From positions 1 to 54,798 of the forward strand of contig JAYPPH010000004.1 in assembly GCA_038131365.1 (NCBI GenBank): a DNA stretch of 54,798 nucleotides, read 5' to 3'. Position numbers and translations under genes: made by a program. Position 1 is the first letter of the stretch, and each line of letters begins with the position of its first letter. This stretch comes from Marisalimonas marina. GTDB lineage: Bacteria > Pseudomonadota > Alphaproteobacteria > Puniceispirillales > Marisalimonadaceae. Below, in pieces: positions 42,697-52,455 of the stretch. The notes under the pieces are model-generated. The model searched no databases. It was not told the DNA's origin and saw nothing but the letters and a program-made list of their open reading frames with translations.

Positions 42697-43349
42697 GTTT
42701 GATATATCCTATTTTTAAGAGTTTCATGAAACATACTTGAGAGATCTGATATAAAAGCAGAACTTCCTAAATCATTTATTTGGCATTCTTTATATAAAAG
42801 AGCCTGATCTTTAACAATTGGAATTAGTTCAATAAGAATTTTTTGGCCAGCACTTTGACCAAGCGGAATATGCTTAACGCCAATATTAACAAGATTTGCA
42901 ACAAAACTTTGTAAATACGCCATTACAAGCTGTTCTAATGGGATTTTGAAATGTAAACCAGCTAGGCCAACGGCAACAGGGTAGGCTAAATTATTTTCTA
43001 TATTATATCCCCAATTTTCTTTGATGTTTTTGCAAAAAGCATTTCCTAAATTTTTTGTTTCAATCCAGCGTTCTTTTGAACTGCATAGAGCAAATGCAAG
43101 TTCATTTACATCCTGACCTTTGTATGAATTTACTAGTAAAATACAGTCTGTTTTGCCTGAACCATAAGTAATTAAGTAATGAATCCAATTTTTTAAATTA
43201 AATTCGTCTTTAATAAAGTTCATCTCAATTGCTGCTTCTAAACCATGAGAGAAGTTAAAACTACCAATGGGAAAGCTAGGAGAAAACCATGATGCTAATA
43301 ATTGATGGTAATCAAAATCATAATTGTTTTTATTAGTGTTTGTGTCCAT
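42693..43349 (-). CDS. ureF: Urease accessory protein UreF
   Basis: All-helical urease maturation factor (218 aa) that bridges UreD and UreG and stimulates the GTPase-dependent activation. Visible: LLASWFSPSFPIGSFNFSHGLEAAIE at the N-terminus, with the S-P-x-x-P-I-G-x-x-x-x-S-H-G-L-E family signature, and VKHIPLGQSAGQKILIELIPIV near residue 165. It overlaps ureE by 17 bp at its start and ureG by 4 bp at its end, consistent with coupled translation. Confidence 0.95.
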   Translation of the reverse strand: MDTNTNKNNYDFDYHQLLASWFSPSFPIGSFNFSHGLEAAIEMNFIKDEFNLKNWIHYLITYGSGKTDCILLVNSYKGQDVNELAFALCSSKERWIETKNLGNAFCKNIKENWGYNIENNLAYPVAVGLAGLHFKIPLEQLVMAYLQSFVANLVNIGVKHIPLGQSAGQKILIELIPIVKDQALLYKECQINDLGSSAFISDLSSMFHETLKNRIYQT

Positions 43350-43773
43350 GTGTTCTTCCTAAGCCGTAAGCACCACCTTCTGGAGAGAACTCTTCAGATA
43401 TTTTTTTTATTGAACCACCTAACCTGACAATTAAATTCTCAATAACTTTATCTTCATGAATTAATAAGCGATTAGTTTCAATTTGACATGGTATATGTCT
43501 GTTACCAATGTGCCATGCGAGTTTTATTAGGTCTTCACTTTTAATTTCAATTAAGGTTTCTTTTGCATTCTTAATTAAAATTACATTACCGTCATCTAAT
43601 AAAAAACCATCATCTTTATTAACAGAAATTGTTTCAGGCAAATTTACTAAAAATTCAAGCTTGTTGTCAGATACAAGTTTTTTTCTTCTAATAAATCTAT
43701 CATTATAATTAAGAGTGATTGTATCTATTACATTTTTATTGGTAGGTTTTTGTATTACTTTTTCAACTAACAT
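43333..43773 (-). CDS. ureE: Urease accessory nickel chaperone UreE
   Basis: A 146 aa metallochaperone that carries Ni2+ to the UreDFG complex. The peptide-binding N-terminal domain is followed by the metal-binding domain with LIKLAWHIGNRHIPCQIE (conserved H of the dimer site) and a short C-terminal histidine tail, GRTHGHKH. The frame begins at a TTG at 43782 directly after the ureC stop; the ATG at 43773 three codons later is the more likely start. Confidence 0.94.
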   Translation of the reverse strand: MLVEKVIQKPTNKNVIDTITLNYNDRFIRRKKLVSDNKLEFLVNLPETISVNKDDGFLLDDGNVILIKNAKETLIEIKSEDLIKLAWHIGNRHIPCQIETNRLLIHEDKVIENLIVRLGGSIKKISEEFSPEGGAYGLGRTHGHKH

Positions 43774-43782
43774 TTTATCCAA

Positions 43783-45495
43783 CTAAAATAAAAAATATCT
43801 TTGTGCTAATGGAAGCTCGTTTGCAGGTTCACAGGTCAAGACATTTCCATCGGCTGTAACTTCATAAGTCTCAGGATCAACTGAAATGTCTGGGCAATAA
43901 TTATTAAATACCATATCCTTCTTTGATATATTTCTAGTATTTTCAACAGCTATGGTATTTTTTGCTATTTTTAAACTTTCCAGACTGCCCAGTTTTAGAG
44001 AATCTTTACTCACGAAAGTTACAGAAGAAGATTCTAATGATCTTCCATAGCTCGAAAACATAGGTCTTGTATATACTGGTTGTGGGGTAGGGATAGAAGC
44101 ATTTGGATCTCCCATTTGTGCACAAGCTATACTGCCTCCTATAACAACCATTTCAGGTTTTACGCCAAAAAAAGCAGGGTCCCATATCACAATATCAGCT
44201 CGCTTACCTTCAGTTATAGAACCAATATGTTGAGAAATACCATGAGCTATTGCGGGGTTAATTGTGTATTTTGCAATGTATCTTTTTACTCTTACATTAT
44301 CATTATCCCCAGTTTCTTCTTTTAGTCTTCCTCTTTGAATTTTCATTTTATGTGCTGTTTGCCAAGTTCTTATAATGACTTCACCAACTCTTCCCATAGC
44401 TTGGCTATCTGAAGCTATAATAGAAAAAGCACCCATATCATGAAGAATATCTTCTGCTGCTATAGTTTCTTTTCTAATCCGGCTTTCCGCAAAGGCCACG
44501 TCTTCTGGTATGGATTTATCTAAGTGGTGACATACCATAAGCATATCTAAATGTTCTTCGAGAGTATTTACAGTATATGGTCTTGTAGGATTAGTTGATG
44601 ATGGAATTACGTTTTCTTTACCACAAACTTTTATTATATCTGGTGCATGACCACCACCTGCACCTTCAGTATGAAAAGCGTGAATAGTTCTATTTTTGAT
44701 TGCTTTAATTGTATTTTCCACAAAACCACTTTCATTTAAAGTATCGGTATGGATCATTACCTGAATATCCATTTTTTCTGCAACATCTAAACAATTATCT
44801 ATTGCGCCAGGTGTGGTACCCCAATCCTCATGAAGTTTTAAGGCGCATGCACCTGCATTGACTTGTTCAATTAATGCATCTGGCTTTGAAGAATTTCCTT
44901 TACCGGCAAATGCTAAATTCATAGAAAAAGAATCTGCTGCTTGTATCATTCTTCCTATATGCCAAGAGCCAGGAGTACATGTGGTAGCTAACGTTCCATG
45001 AGCTGGTCCAGTACCTCCTCCAAGCATTGTGGTTAAACCAGAATGAAGAGCATCCTCAATTTGCTGTGGGCAAATAAAATGAATGTGTGAATCAAAACCA
45101 CCTGCAGTAATTATTTTACCTTCGCCAGCAATTATTTCTGTTCCAGGTCCAATTATAATATCAACTTGAGGTTGTGTATCAGGATTTCCTGATTTACCAA
45201 TTTTGTGAATTAAACCATCCTTAATTCCAATATCTGCTTTATAAATTCCGCCAACATCAACTATCAAGGCATTAGTGATCACGGTGTCAACAGCTCCATC
45301 TTTTCTTGTAACTTGAGATTGTCCCATGCCATCTCTAATTACTTTCCCACCTCCAAATTTTACTTCTTCACCGTAATGGGTAAAATCATTTTCCACTTCT
45401 ATAAATAAATCGGTATCAGCTAATCTAACTTTGTCGCCAGTAGTTGGACCATACATTTCGCTATATGATGACCTAAGAATTTTTGAACTCATCAC
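43783..45495 (-). CDS. ureC: Urease alpha subunit (catalytic)
   Basis: Nickel amidohydrolase hydrolysing urea to ammonia and carbamate. The complete active site is visible: H137 and H139 (DSHIHF), the carbamylated lysine K220 (ACALKLHEDWG), H249 (MIHTDT), H275 (AFHTEGAGGGHAP), flap C322-H323 (MVCHHLDKSIPEDVAFAESRIR) and D363 (IASDSQAMGRVGE). The 570 aa length is normal for the three-gene type. It starts at a GTG at 45495 that overlaps the ureB stop (an ATG three bases later at 45492 is the alternative). Confidence 0.98.
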   Translation of the reverse strand: MMSSKILRSSYSEMYGPTTGDKVRLADTDLFIEVENDFTHYGEEVKFGGGKVIRDGMGQSQVTRKDGAVDTVITNALIVDVGGIYKADIGIKDGLIHKIGKSGNPDTQPQVDIIIGPGTEIIAGEGKIITAGGFDSHIHFICPQQIEDALHSGLTTMLGGGTGPAHGTLATTCTPGSWHIGRMIQAADSFSMNLAFAGKGNSSKPDALIEQVNAGACALKLHEDWGTTPGAIDNCLDVAEKMDIQVMIHTDTLNESGFVENTIKAIKNRTIHAFHTEGAGGGHAPDIIKVCGKENVIPSSTNPTRPYTVNTLEEHLDMLMVCHHLDKSIPEDVAFAESRIRKETIAAEDILHDMGAFSIIASDSQAMGRVGEVIIRTWQTAHKMKIQRGRLKEETGDNDNVRVKRYIAKYTINPAIAHGISQHIGSITEGKRADIVIWDPAFFGVKPEMVVIGGSIACAQMGDPNASIPTPQPVYTRPMFSSYGRSLESSSVTFVSKDSLKLGSLESLKIAKNTIAVENTRNISKKDMVFNNYCPDISVDPETYEVTADGNVLTCEPANELPLAQRYFLF

Positions 45496-45797
45496 AGTGC
45501 TCCCATTATTTTTTGATTAAACCCAAAGATTTCTCTTTTACCTTTAAAGTCAATTAATTCGATTTCTCTCGTTTGACCTGGTTCAAATCTTACTGCAGTA
45601 CCCGAAGGGATATTTAAACGTTTTCCCTTACTATTTTCTCTATCAAAAGAAAGAAATTCGTTAGTCTCATAAAAGTGATAATGACTTCCTACTTGGATAG
45701 GACGATCTCCAGTATTAGAGACTTTTAAAGTAATAGCTTGAGAGCCCTCGTTGAGAATAATTTCTTCACTTTTTGTAATAATTTCGCCAGGTTTCAT
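45492..45797 (-). CDS. ureB: Urease beta subunit
   Basis: Structural beta subunit of urease (101 aa), beta-rich: MKPGEIITKSEEIILNEG, QVGSHYHFYETNEFLSFDRE, LNIPSGTAVRFEPGQTREIELI and GFNQKIMGAL. The frame opens at an ATG at 45809 overlapping the ureA stop. The second ATG at 45797 has GGAG six bases upstream and matches the normal M-x-P-G-E start, so it is chosen. The ureC start overlaps its stop. Confidence 0.96.
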   Translation of the reverse strand: MKPGEIITKSEEIILNEGSQAITLKVSNTGDRPIQVGSHYHFYETNEFLSFDRENSKGKRLNIPSGTAVRFEPGQTREIELIDFKGKREIFGFNQKIMGAL

Positions 45798-45808
45798 AAT
45801 AGTCTCCA

Positions 45809-46111
45809 TTATCTTATAGGGTGGTGAACTGTTACTAATTTAGTTCCATCCGGGAATGTAGCCTCTACTTGAACTTCGTGTATCATTTCTGGAATTCCAG
45901 TCATGCAGTCTTCTTTTTTTACTACATGAGCTCCTGCTTCCATTAGTTGAGCAACACTTTTACCATCACGTGCTCCTTCAACAACAAAATCACTAATGAG
46001 AGCAATAGCTTCTGGGTAATTAAGCTTCACACCTCTCTCTTTCCTATTTCGAGCAACTATGGCTGCTAAACTGATTAAAAGTTTGTCTTTTTCCCTAGGT
46101 GATAACTTCAT
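45809..46111 (-). CDS. ureA: Urease gamma subunit
   Basis: Structural gamma subunit (100 aa, full length): MKLSPREKDKLLISLAAIVARNRKERGVKLNYPEAIALISDFVVEGARDG, GAHVVKKEDCMTGIPEMIHEVQVEATFPDGTKLVTVHHPI pattern, both diagnostic. A good RBS (GGAG) precedes the ATG within the 9 bp gap after ureD. The separate ureA and ureB genes mark the typical bacterial three-subunit urease. Confidence 0.98.
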   Translation of the reverse strand: MKLSPREKDKLLISLAAIVARNRKERGVKLNYPEAIALISDFVVEGARDGKSVAQLMEAGAHVVKKEDCMTGIPEMIHEVQVEATFPDGTKLVTVHHPIR

Positions 46112-46120
46112 ATTTACTCC

Positions 46121-46933
46121 TTAATTATTCCAAACTTTAGGAAGAATATTGTCAGAAAATAATAATATTAATTTTTTTTGTATTTTTTTCAAATCGAAGG
46201 CATCTTTTGCAACTATTCTGACTAAAATTTTATCATTCCAAATAGAATGAGATAACAAAACATCATCTGAATTTTTTATTAATTTTATGAGATTATTCTG
46301 TTTAGAGAAAAATTTTTTGCCGTATATGAAAATGTTACTCACGGCAACAGCATCCTGGGCAGATGCAATATTCGATAGATTATCTTTTATATTATCGCTC
46401 AGACAAATTGCTTCAGCATGTATTAGTTTTTCATTTAAAAAGATTTTCCAATTATCCTTTATGAAACCTTTTTCTAAAATCTCACCCATTGCAGTTCGTC
46501 CAAATATCATAGACTCTGCCATTAAAAAATTTGAGTTCGGTTGAATATTAACTTCAATATTTCTAGTGAAATTACAAAGGTTAAATAAGATTAATTCTTG
46601 GGGAATCCAAAACAGTTTGCTTGAGTTGTCAACTGTTAGATTTATATTAATTTTGGCATTGTCTTCTAAACCTTTATAAACTCTCTCTGCGGTTTGAGTT
46701 GTCACAAAGGTATGTGAATTTTTGATGATATCAATATTGTAATTAAAGTTATCACCACTTGTTAATCCTCCTGCAGTATTTACTAAAACTAACTCTTTAA
46801 TTGGTTGATTATGTTTGTGATAAAAAACTTTTGCTGAACCTGATTGATAAAAACGTTTAATGTCGTCATTATCTATTTCGACGTTAATATCACCATGAGC
46901 CCTTTGAAATTTTTCTTTATTAATCACATTCAA
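46121..46933 (-). CDS. ureD: Urease accessory protein UreD
   Basis: Urease maturation scaffold, 270 aa, which binds apo-urease and forms the nickel tunnel with UreF/UreG. Family blocks seen: KVFYHKHNQPIKELVLVNTAGGLTSGDNFNYNI, TTQTAERVYKG, LFWIPQELILFNLCNFTRNIEVNI and ESMIFGRTAMGE. It is the first gene of the operon ureDABCEFG. No urea transporter (urt or utp) genes flank it, so urea entry must be encoded elsewhere or be passive. Confidence 0.94.
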   Translation of the reverse strand: MNVINKEKFQRAHGDINVEIDNDDIKRFYQSGSAKVFYHKHNQPIKELVLVNTAGGLTSGDNFNYNIDIIKNSHTFVTTQTAERVYKGLEDNAKININLTVDNSSKLFWIPQELILFNLCNFTRNIEVNIQPNSNFLMAESMIFGRTAMGEILEKGFIKDNWKIFLNEKLIHAEAICLSDNIKDNLSNIASAQDAVAVSNIFIYGKKFFSKQNNLIKLIKNSDDVLLSHSIWNDKILVRIVAKDAFDLKKIQKKLILLFSDNILPKVWNN

Positions 46934-47011
46934 AAGCTAAGAACTCTCTTAATTTATTCTAATTTTTTTATATCAAAACTTTATAATTAATTCACCTAGT
47001 TGATATTATAA

Positions 47012-48028
47012 TTAGGAATTTTTCATATAATGAACTGTTCCTCGTTCATCAACATGGCTCTTAGCTTGACCAGTAACATCAAGATGAATTAAATGAGCTC
47101 TTGCTTCACCAATAGCAAAATGCATTTGTTCATCACCAATTTTCCTATCAAATATAATTTCAATAGAATCCATAATTGTTATGCTTCTTTTTTCTAATTC
47201 ATTTAGTATGAGGCTTAATCTGTGGTTATGGTGCTTAACTAAATTTTTAGCTCGTTCAGCTCCATCCTGAAAAGGCCAATCATGACATGGAAATACCTTT
47301 GTATCATTCCCAATGGACTGGATGTCATTTAAATATTTAAAATACCCACCAAGTCTATCATCTAAAGGATCAAAAAAATTATCAGAAATATTTGGAGATA
47401 TTCTGGGTAACAAAAAATCTCCTGATAAATATAAATTTCTTGAAGAATCCAACATAGAAATATGCTCTGGAGAATGTCCTGAATCCGTTCTAACTATCCA
47501 CATACCTTCATTTGATTCAATTTCATGTCCAGCCTCAATGATTTCAAATTCAGGTAATTCATGAACTCTATTCTTATATAATCTAGTGGCAGGTCCTTTG
47601 GCTATAATATCTTCTTCACTCATACCGGCTCTTACAAATACATTTCTAAAAATTTTAGAATATTCGTCATCTGGCATAGCTCTAAAAGTTTTAGCAGTAA
47701 AAAGTTCTTTTTTGCTGGTATAGCATTTTATATCTAATTTATTCTGTAACCATCCTGCCATACCAATATGATCTGGGTGATAGTGAGTAATTAGTAATCC
47801 AGCAAATTTTTTAGATTTTAGTGGGCCATTAATTAGAACTTCCCAATGTTCCTCTGAGTGATCAGATTTCAGGCCAGCGTCTAAAATTAAAATACCTTTA
47901 GGAGTATCCATGAGAAATAAATTGACATGATTTAATCTAAAGGGAAGTTCAAAATGCGCCCAGTATAAATCATTGGCTATTTGAGTTAATTCTCCAAACT
48001 TAGGTTTGGTAACTTCTAGTTTTGTCAT
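47012..48028 (-). CDS. MBL-fold metallo-hydrolase
   Basis: A 338 aa metallo-beta-lactamase-fold protein. The dinuclear metal motif is THYHPDHIG (H-x-H-x-D-H), followed by His in DSGHSPEHIS, Asp in LSGDFLLPRI and His in PCHDWPF. A C-terminal winged-helix-like domain (about residues 265-335) is typical of the LACTB2-like/MBL plus BLACT_WH group. Substrate unknown; thioesters or lactones are typical. It ends 78 bp upstream of ureD on the same strand but is probably a separate unit. Confidence 0.86.
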   Translation of the reverse strand: MTKLEVTKPKFGELTQIANDLYWAHFELPFRLNHVNLFLMDTPKGILILDAGLKSDHSEEHWEVLINGPLKSKKFAGLLITHYHPDHIGMAGWLQNKLDIKCYTSKKELFTAKTFRAMPDDEYSKIFRNVFVRAGMSEEDIIAKGPATRLYKNRVHELPEFEIIEAGHEIESNEGMWIVRTDSGHSPEHISMLDSSRNLYLSGDFLLPRISPNISDNFFDPLDDRLGGYFKYLNDIQSIGNDTKVFPCHDWPFQDGAERAKNLVKHHNHRLSLILNELEKRSITIMDSIEIIFDRKIGDEQMHFAIGEARAHLIHLDVTGQAKSHVDERGTVHYMKNS

Positions 48029-48193
48029 TTAAATCTCGTAAATAAGTTTGTTGGTAATTATTATTTAAGATGTTAAGAATATACATGAATCTTAATTAAG
48101 TTCTAGTAAATCTAAAATTTAATTAAAACGATGTTAATAGATATAATTAGATAATTTTCTAAAAATTTTTATAAAACAATAAGAGAATATATT

Positions 48194-49411
48194 ATGAACA
48201 ATTCATTAAATGGAATTAAAGTATTAGATTTAACTAGGGTATTAGCAGGTCCTTATTGTACCCAAATGCTTGGAGATTTGGGAGCTGATATAATAAAAGT
48301 AGAAAGACCGGGAGCTGGAGACGATACTAGAGGATTTGCACCTCCATTTGTAAAAAATGAAAAAGGTGATGAAACTGATTTAAGTGCATATTTCTGCGGT
48401 GCTAATAGAAATAAAAAATCAATAACCATAAATTTGAGTACCAAAGAAGGTCAAGGATTAGTAAAAAAATTACTAAAAGATTGTGATATTTTAGTAGAAA
48501 ATTTTAAAACAGGAACTCTAGAAAAATATGGTCTTGGGTACAATGATTTGAAGTCTGAATTTCCTAGATTAATCTACTGCTCTATTACTGGTTTTGGTCA
48601 GACAGGACCGTACGCTGCAAGGCCAGGTTATGATGGCTTAATTCAAGCAATGGGTGGGGTCATGGCCTTGACAGGGGAACCTAATGGTGAACCAATGAAA
48701 GTTGGTGTTCCCATTGGCGATTTAATGGCTGGCATGTTTGCTTCTGTTGGAATTCTTGCAGCCGTAAGGCATCAAATCACTACTGGGAAAGGTCAGTTTA
48801 TTGATATTGGTATGTTAGACACTCATGTTGCCTGGCTAGCAAATCAGGGAATGAATTACTTATCAACTGAGCAAAATCCAGATAGACTTGGAAACCAGCA
48901 TCCAAATATTGTTCCCTATCAGGTTATGCCAACCTCTGATGGATATATTGTTCTTTCAATTGGAAATGACCCAACATTTGAAAGATTTTGTAAGTTGGCT
49001 GGAGAAGAGCAACTCATAAATGATCCTAAATTTAAAACAAATGCAGATCGTGTTTCTAATAGAGATTTTGTAACCAAGACACTTAATGAAATAACTAAAA
49101 GACAAACATCTTCTTGGTGGTTAACTGAACTAGAAAAACAAAAAATTGGTTGTGGTCCGATTAACACTTTAAAAGAAGTATTTTCCGATCCTCATGTTAA
49201 GGCAAGAGAAATGGTAATTGAAATGGATCATAAAAAAACTGGAAATGCTCCATTAAAGCTTATAGCTAATCCCATAAAAATGGAGGACACACCTCCATCC
49301 TATAGATTGTCTCCGCCTATGTTAGGTGAGCATACGGATGAAGTCTTATCACAATCATTAGGATTGTCTGAGGGTGAAATTAAAAAATTAAAGGATGAAG
49401 GTATAGTATAA
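48194..49411 (+). CDS. Class III CoA-transferase (CaiB/BaiF family)
   Basis: A 405 aa family III CoA-transferase: LNGIKVLDLTRVLAGPYCTQMLGDLGADIIKVERPGAGDDTR at the N-terminus, NRNKKSITINLSTKEGQ, GLIQAMGGVMALTGEPNGEP and the catalytic Asp in VPIGDLMAGMFASVGILAA (about residue 176). It transfers CoA between carboxylic acids; the acyl substrate cannot be inferred. About 165 bp of AT-rich sequence without a recognisable element precedes it. Followed by an MFS gene. Confidence 0.91.
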   Translation: MNNSLNGIKVLDLTRVLAGPYCTQMLGDLGADIIKVERPGAGDDTRGFAPPFVKNEKGDETDLSAYFCGANRNKKSITINLSTKEGQGLVKKLLKDCDILVENFKTGTLEKYGLGYNDLKSEFPRLIYCSITGFGQTGPYAARPGYDGLIQAMGGVMALTGEPNGEPMKVGVPIGDLMAGMFASVGILAAVRHQITTGKGQFIDIGMLDTHVAWLANQGMNYLSTEQNPDRLGNQHPNIVPYQVMPTSDGYIVLSIGNDPTFERFCKLAGEEQLINDPKFKTNADRVSNRDFVTKTLNEITKRQTSSWWLTELEKQKIGCGPINTLKEVFSDPHVKAREMVIEMDHKKTGNAPLKLIANPIKMEDTPPSYRLSPPMLGEHTDEVLSQSLGLSEGEIKKLKDEGIV

Positions 49412-49450
49412 CTATTACTCATCCTAGATAAAATGTGGGTATAAATTAAA

Positions 49451-50674
49451 CTGGATAAAACTATCTTAAATATTGAGTATGATAGCCTAAACTCTTGGAT
49501 TAGGCTCATCCTTTTATTTGCTCTAGGCATCACTGGTACTGTTGGTATGTGGTCAGTTGTTGTTGTGATGCCAGCTATTGAAAGTGATTTCAATATTGAT
49601 AGAGGAAAAGCGAGTTTACTTTATGCAACCACAATGGTTGGTTTTGGACTTGGTAATTTTCTTATCGGTAAAATAATTGATAAGTATGGGTTAAAATTAC
49701 CAATTATCGTTGCAACAATTACATTAGTGCTTTCATACCTGATTGGAACGGTTTCAACTGAATTCTGGCATTTACTAATCTTACAAATTTTTATGGGGAC
49801 TGCTGCTTCTACTTTTTTTGGCCCATCAATGGCTGATATTGGTAACTTTTTTGAAAAAAGGAGAGGGTTAGCTGTAGCTATAATAGCTAGTGCAAATTAT
49901 GTGGCTGGAGCTTTTTGGCCATTGATAATAAGTTATTTCCTCGAGACGACGACTTGGAAGGATGTCTATTTATATATAGCTTTGATATGTATAATTATAA
50001 TGATACCAATTTCATTCTTTTTAAAAAATAATATTTCTCAAAATGAAGCTAATACAAATGTTGAAGCTAGTAACTCTAAATTAACGAATTTATCACCAAG
50101 CACACTGCAAACATTATTAATTCTAGCTGGTGTTGGTTGTTGTCTTGCAATGGCAATGCCTCAGGTGCATATCGTAGCATTATGTGTGGAAAGAGGGTTT
50201 GGTTTAAGTATAGGAGCTGAAATTTTAGCAGTAATGCTTTTTTCTGGAATGATTAGTAGAGTTGGTTTTGGATTTTTGTCTGACAAGATTGGTCCGGTAT
50301 ATACTTTATTTATAGGCTCTTTACTGCAAATGATTTCTCTTGTGTTCTTTTTGCCATTTGATAGTCAATTATCACTATACATAGTTTCTCTAATGTTTGG
50401 TTTATCACAAGGTGGAATAGTTCCAGCTTATGCAATGATCGTTAGGAAATACCTGCCACTTAAAGAAGTAGGTGAACGAGTTGGACTAGTCATCATGGCA
50501 ACCATTGTTGGTATGGGGCTAGGTGGTTGGATGTCAGGAGAAATTTTTGATATTACGCAATCTTACAAACTTGCGTTTGTTAATGGTATATTTTGGAATT
50601 TAACTAATTTACTTATTGTCACGTTTATTATGTGGAAGATTTATTTTCAAAAAGATAAGTTAATTTACAGTTAG
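49451..50674 (+). CDS. MFS transporter with a non-ATG or disrupted start
   Basis: A roughly 407 aa twelve-helix transporter. The first ATG in the open frame is 49547, but that would begin inside helix 1. The frame upstream reads SLNSWIRLILLFALGITGTV before the ATG, and this matches the expected first helix, so translation must start upstream: candidates are CTG at 49451 (used here) and ATT at 49445. An in-frame ATG at 49433 is followed by TAA three codons later. Loop 2-3 (GKIIDKYGLKLPI) fits MFS motif A. Substrate unknown. Confidence 0.7.
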   Translation: MDKTILNIEYDSLNSWIRLILLFALGITGTVGMWSVVVVMPAIESDFNIDRGKASLLYATTMVGFGLGNFLIGKIIDKYGLKLPIIVATITLVLSYLIGTVSTEFWHLLILQIFMGTAASTFFGPSMADIGNFFEKRRGLAVAIIASANYVAGAFWPLIISYFLETTTWKDVYLYIALICIIIMIPISFFLKNNISQNEANTNVEASNSKLTNLSPSTLQTLLILAGVGCCLAMAMPQVHIVALCVERGFGLSIGAEILAVMLFSGMISRVGFGFLSDKIGPVYTLFIGSLLQMISLVFFLPFDSQLSLYIVSLMFGLSQGGIVPAYAMIVRKYLPLKEVGERVGLVIMATIVGMGLGGWMSGEIFDITQSYKLAFVNGIFWNLTNLLIVTFIMWKIYFQKDKLIYS

Positions 50675-50688
50675 AATACGAGTTTTTG

Positions 50689-51660
50689 ATGAATAAAATT
50701 AAAGAGCTATCAAAATCAAGTCTTGAAATCACTTATGAATTATTCATCATAATGATCCCTACTCTTATAGTCGTGAAAATACTAGATGAATTAGGCTTTG
50801 TTCAAATACTAAATAAATTTTTTGCACCATTGATGTTTATATTAGGCTTGCCAGAACAAATGTCTTTGGTGTTCACAACCTCTATGCTTACAAGTCCTTA
50901 CGCAGGGTTGATTGTTTTTTCTGGACTACCTGCAGACATTCCATTTACAGCAGCACAAGCAAGTATATTGGGTCTTCTTATGTTGTTCACACACTCATTA
51001 CCCATAGAAATAATTATTTGCAGGAAGGCAGGCGTCAGGGCACGAGCAATGATATTTATAAGGTTAGGCTTAGGTATTATCTCTTGTTACTTTCTAAACT
51101 TATTTTTTCAAATTACTGGCTACATGAATTATCCTGCTACTATTTTATTACCAAGTTTAGAAACTACATCAGATCTTCTTAGTTGGGGAATTGCACAGCT
51201 AAAAGGTCTTGGAATGATTTTCATCATTATTGTGGCGCTAGTTATAATTTTAGATTTTTTAAAATATATAGGTGTTGAGAAACTTATTGAAAAAGCCTTA
51301 AAACCATTCCTTAACTTCTTAGGGGTTGGAGAAAAAGCGTCAACAATTGCAGTAGTTGGAGTTACTCTCGGTATTGGTTTTGGCGCAGGTCTTTTAATAA
51401 AAGAAGTAAAAACTGGAAAACTCCATTACAAAGATGTTTTTGGTGTTTTAGTTTTAGTAGGGATGCTTCACAGTATAATTGAGGATACTTTTGTTGTTTC
51501 GTTTATTGGCGCTAATATAATTATAACTCTATTTTTAAGAGCTATTATTACCTTATGCATTGTGTATGTTTTTATGAGATTAGGTGCAAAATTTACTGAA
51601 GAATTTTGGCTTAAGCATTTTACAAATTCAAACATACCAGAATATAAACCAAATGGTTAG
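50689..51660 (+). CDS. Nucleoside-recognition (Gate) domain membrane protein
   Basis: A 323 aa polytopic membrane protein with two Gate-domain-like halves (TTSMLTSPYAGLIVFSGLP and VTLGIGFGAGLLIKEVKTG regions) and about eight hydrophobic helices, as in SpmA/SpmB- or YjiH-type nucleoside recognition proteins. Function of such proteins is poorly known. The ATG at 50689 is preferred to the TTG three bases upstream. It lies 14 bp after the MFS gene and may form a two-gene transport operon with it. It converges with the SDR at 51657, overlapping it by 4 bp. Confidence 0.75.
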   Translation: MNKIKELSKSSLEITYELFIIMIPTLIVVKILDELGFVQILNKFFAPLMFILGLPEQMSLVFTTSMLTSPYAGLIVFSGLPADIPFTAAQASILGLLMLFTHSLPIEIIICRKAGVRARAMIFIRLGLGIISCYFLNLFFQITGYMNYPATILLPSLETTSDLLSWGIAQLKGLGMIFIIIVALVIILDFLKYIGVEKLIEKALKPFLNFLGVGEKASTIAVVGVTLGIGFGAGLLIKEVKTGKLHYKDVFGVLVLVGMLHSIIEDTFVVSFIGANIIITLFLRAIITLCIVYVFMRLGAKFTEEFWLKHFTNSNIPEYKPNG

Positions 51661-52355
51661 TATGGGATTACACTGTTATCCCATGCAAAAATTTTGCCGT
51701 CATCATCAGTTGTTTTGTTATCAATCACACCAACTAATTTTTTAGCAGAAAATTCAGGAGAAAAATATTCTTTCCCTTTTTTCTGAAAAGGTTTTGAAAG
51801 TTTAGAGTCCACAGTACCAGGATGAAGTCCAAAAACGATACTATTGGGATTTAATCTTTTTTGTTCAATAGATAATCCTTTAAGTATCATGTTTAATGCT
51901 GATTTAGATGCTCTATAGGAATACCAACCTCCCAAGTGATTGTCTTCTATACTTCCAACTCTTGCTGATATAGAAGCAAACTTAGTTGTACGATCTCTAT
52001 AAAAGAGAGGTAAAAAGTATTTAGCGATTAATGCTGTGGGTATTGTATTAGCGTTAAACATGTCTATAAACTTCTTTGCAGATAACTCTCTAATAGACTT
52101 TTCAGGGTTGTCTAATTGACCTATAGCGACAATCACAATATCCAGTTTAACATCTATTGATAATGATGCTTTTTGAAGACTATCTTCATCTAAGTAATTG
52201 ACAGTTTTGGAAGTAATATTTCTTTGATTTAAATTGTCTCCTTTTCTGGAGAATGCAAAAACATTTTCAATATTTTCTTTATTTGCATACTCAATACATA
52301 AGGCTTCTCCAATTGCACCAGAACTTCCAAATATGGCAATATTTAATGGTTTCAT
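51657..52355 (-). CDS. Short-chain dehydrogenase/reductase (CsgA/YciK-like)
   Basis: SDR of 232 aa. Cofactor motif GSSGAIGEAL near residues 9-18, acidic turn VNYLDEDS, catalytic Ser in FASISARVGS and the Y-x-x-x-K active site (YSYRASKSALNM). HPGTVDSKLSKPF follows. The N-terminal signature and length resemble the short C-factor-like SDR group rather than classical fatty-acid SDRs. Substrate unknown. Divergent from the hydrolase gene at 52456. Confidence 0.87.
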   Translation of the reverse strand: MKPLNIAIFGSSGAIGEALCIEYANKENIENVFAFSRKGDNLNQRNITSKTVNYLDEDSLQKASLSIDVKLDIVIVAIGQLDNPEKSIRELSAKKFIDMFNANTIPTALIAKYFLPLFYRDRTTKFASISARVGSIEDNHLGGWYSYRASKSALNMILKGLSIEQKRLNPNSIVFGLHPGTVDSKLSKPFQKKGKEYFSPEFSAKKLVGVIDNKTTDDDGKIFAWDNSVIPY

Positions 52356-52455
52356 TTTAATAACTAGATTTCTAAATATACAATCAGATTGATTAATGTA
52401 CTTTTTTTATAATGGTATATACTATCAGCATGCTTAAAAATATAAAGAGTGTAAT

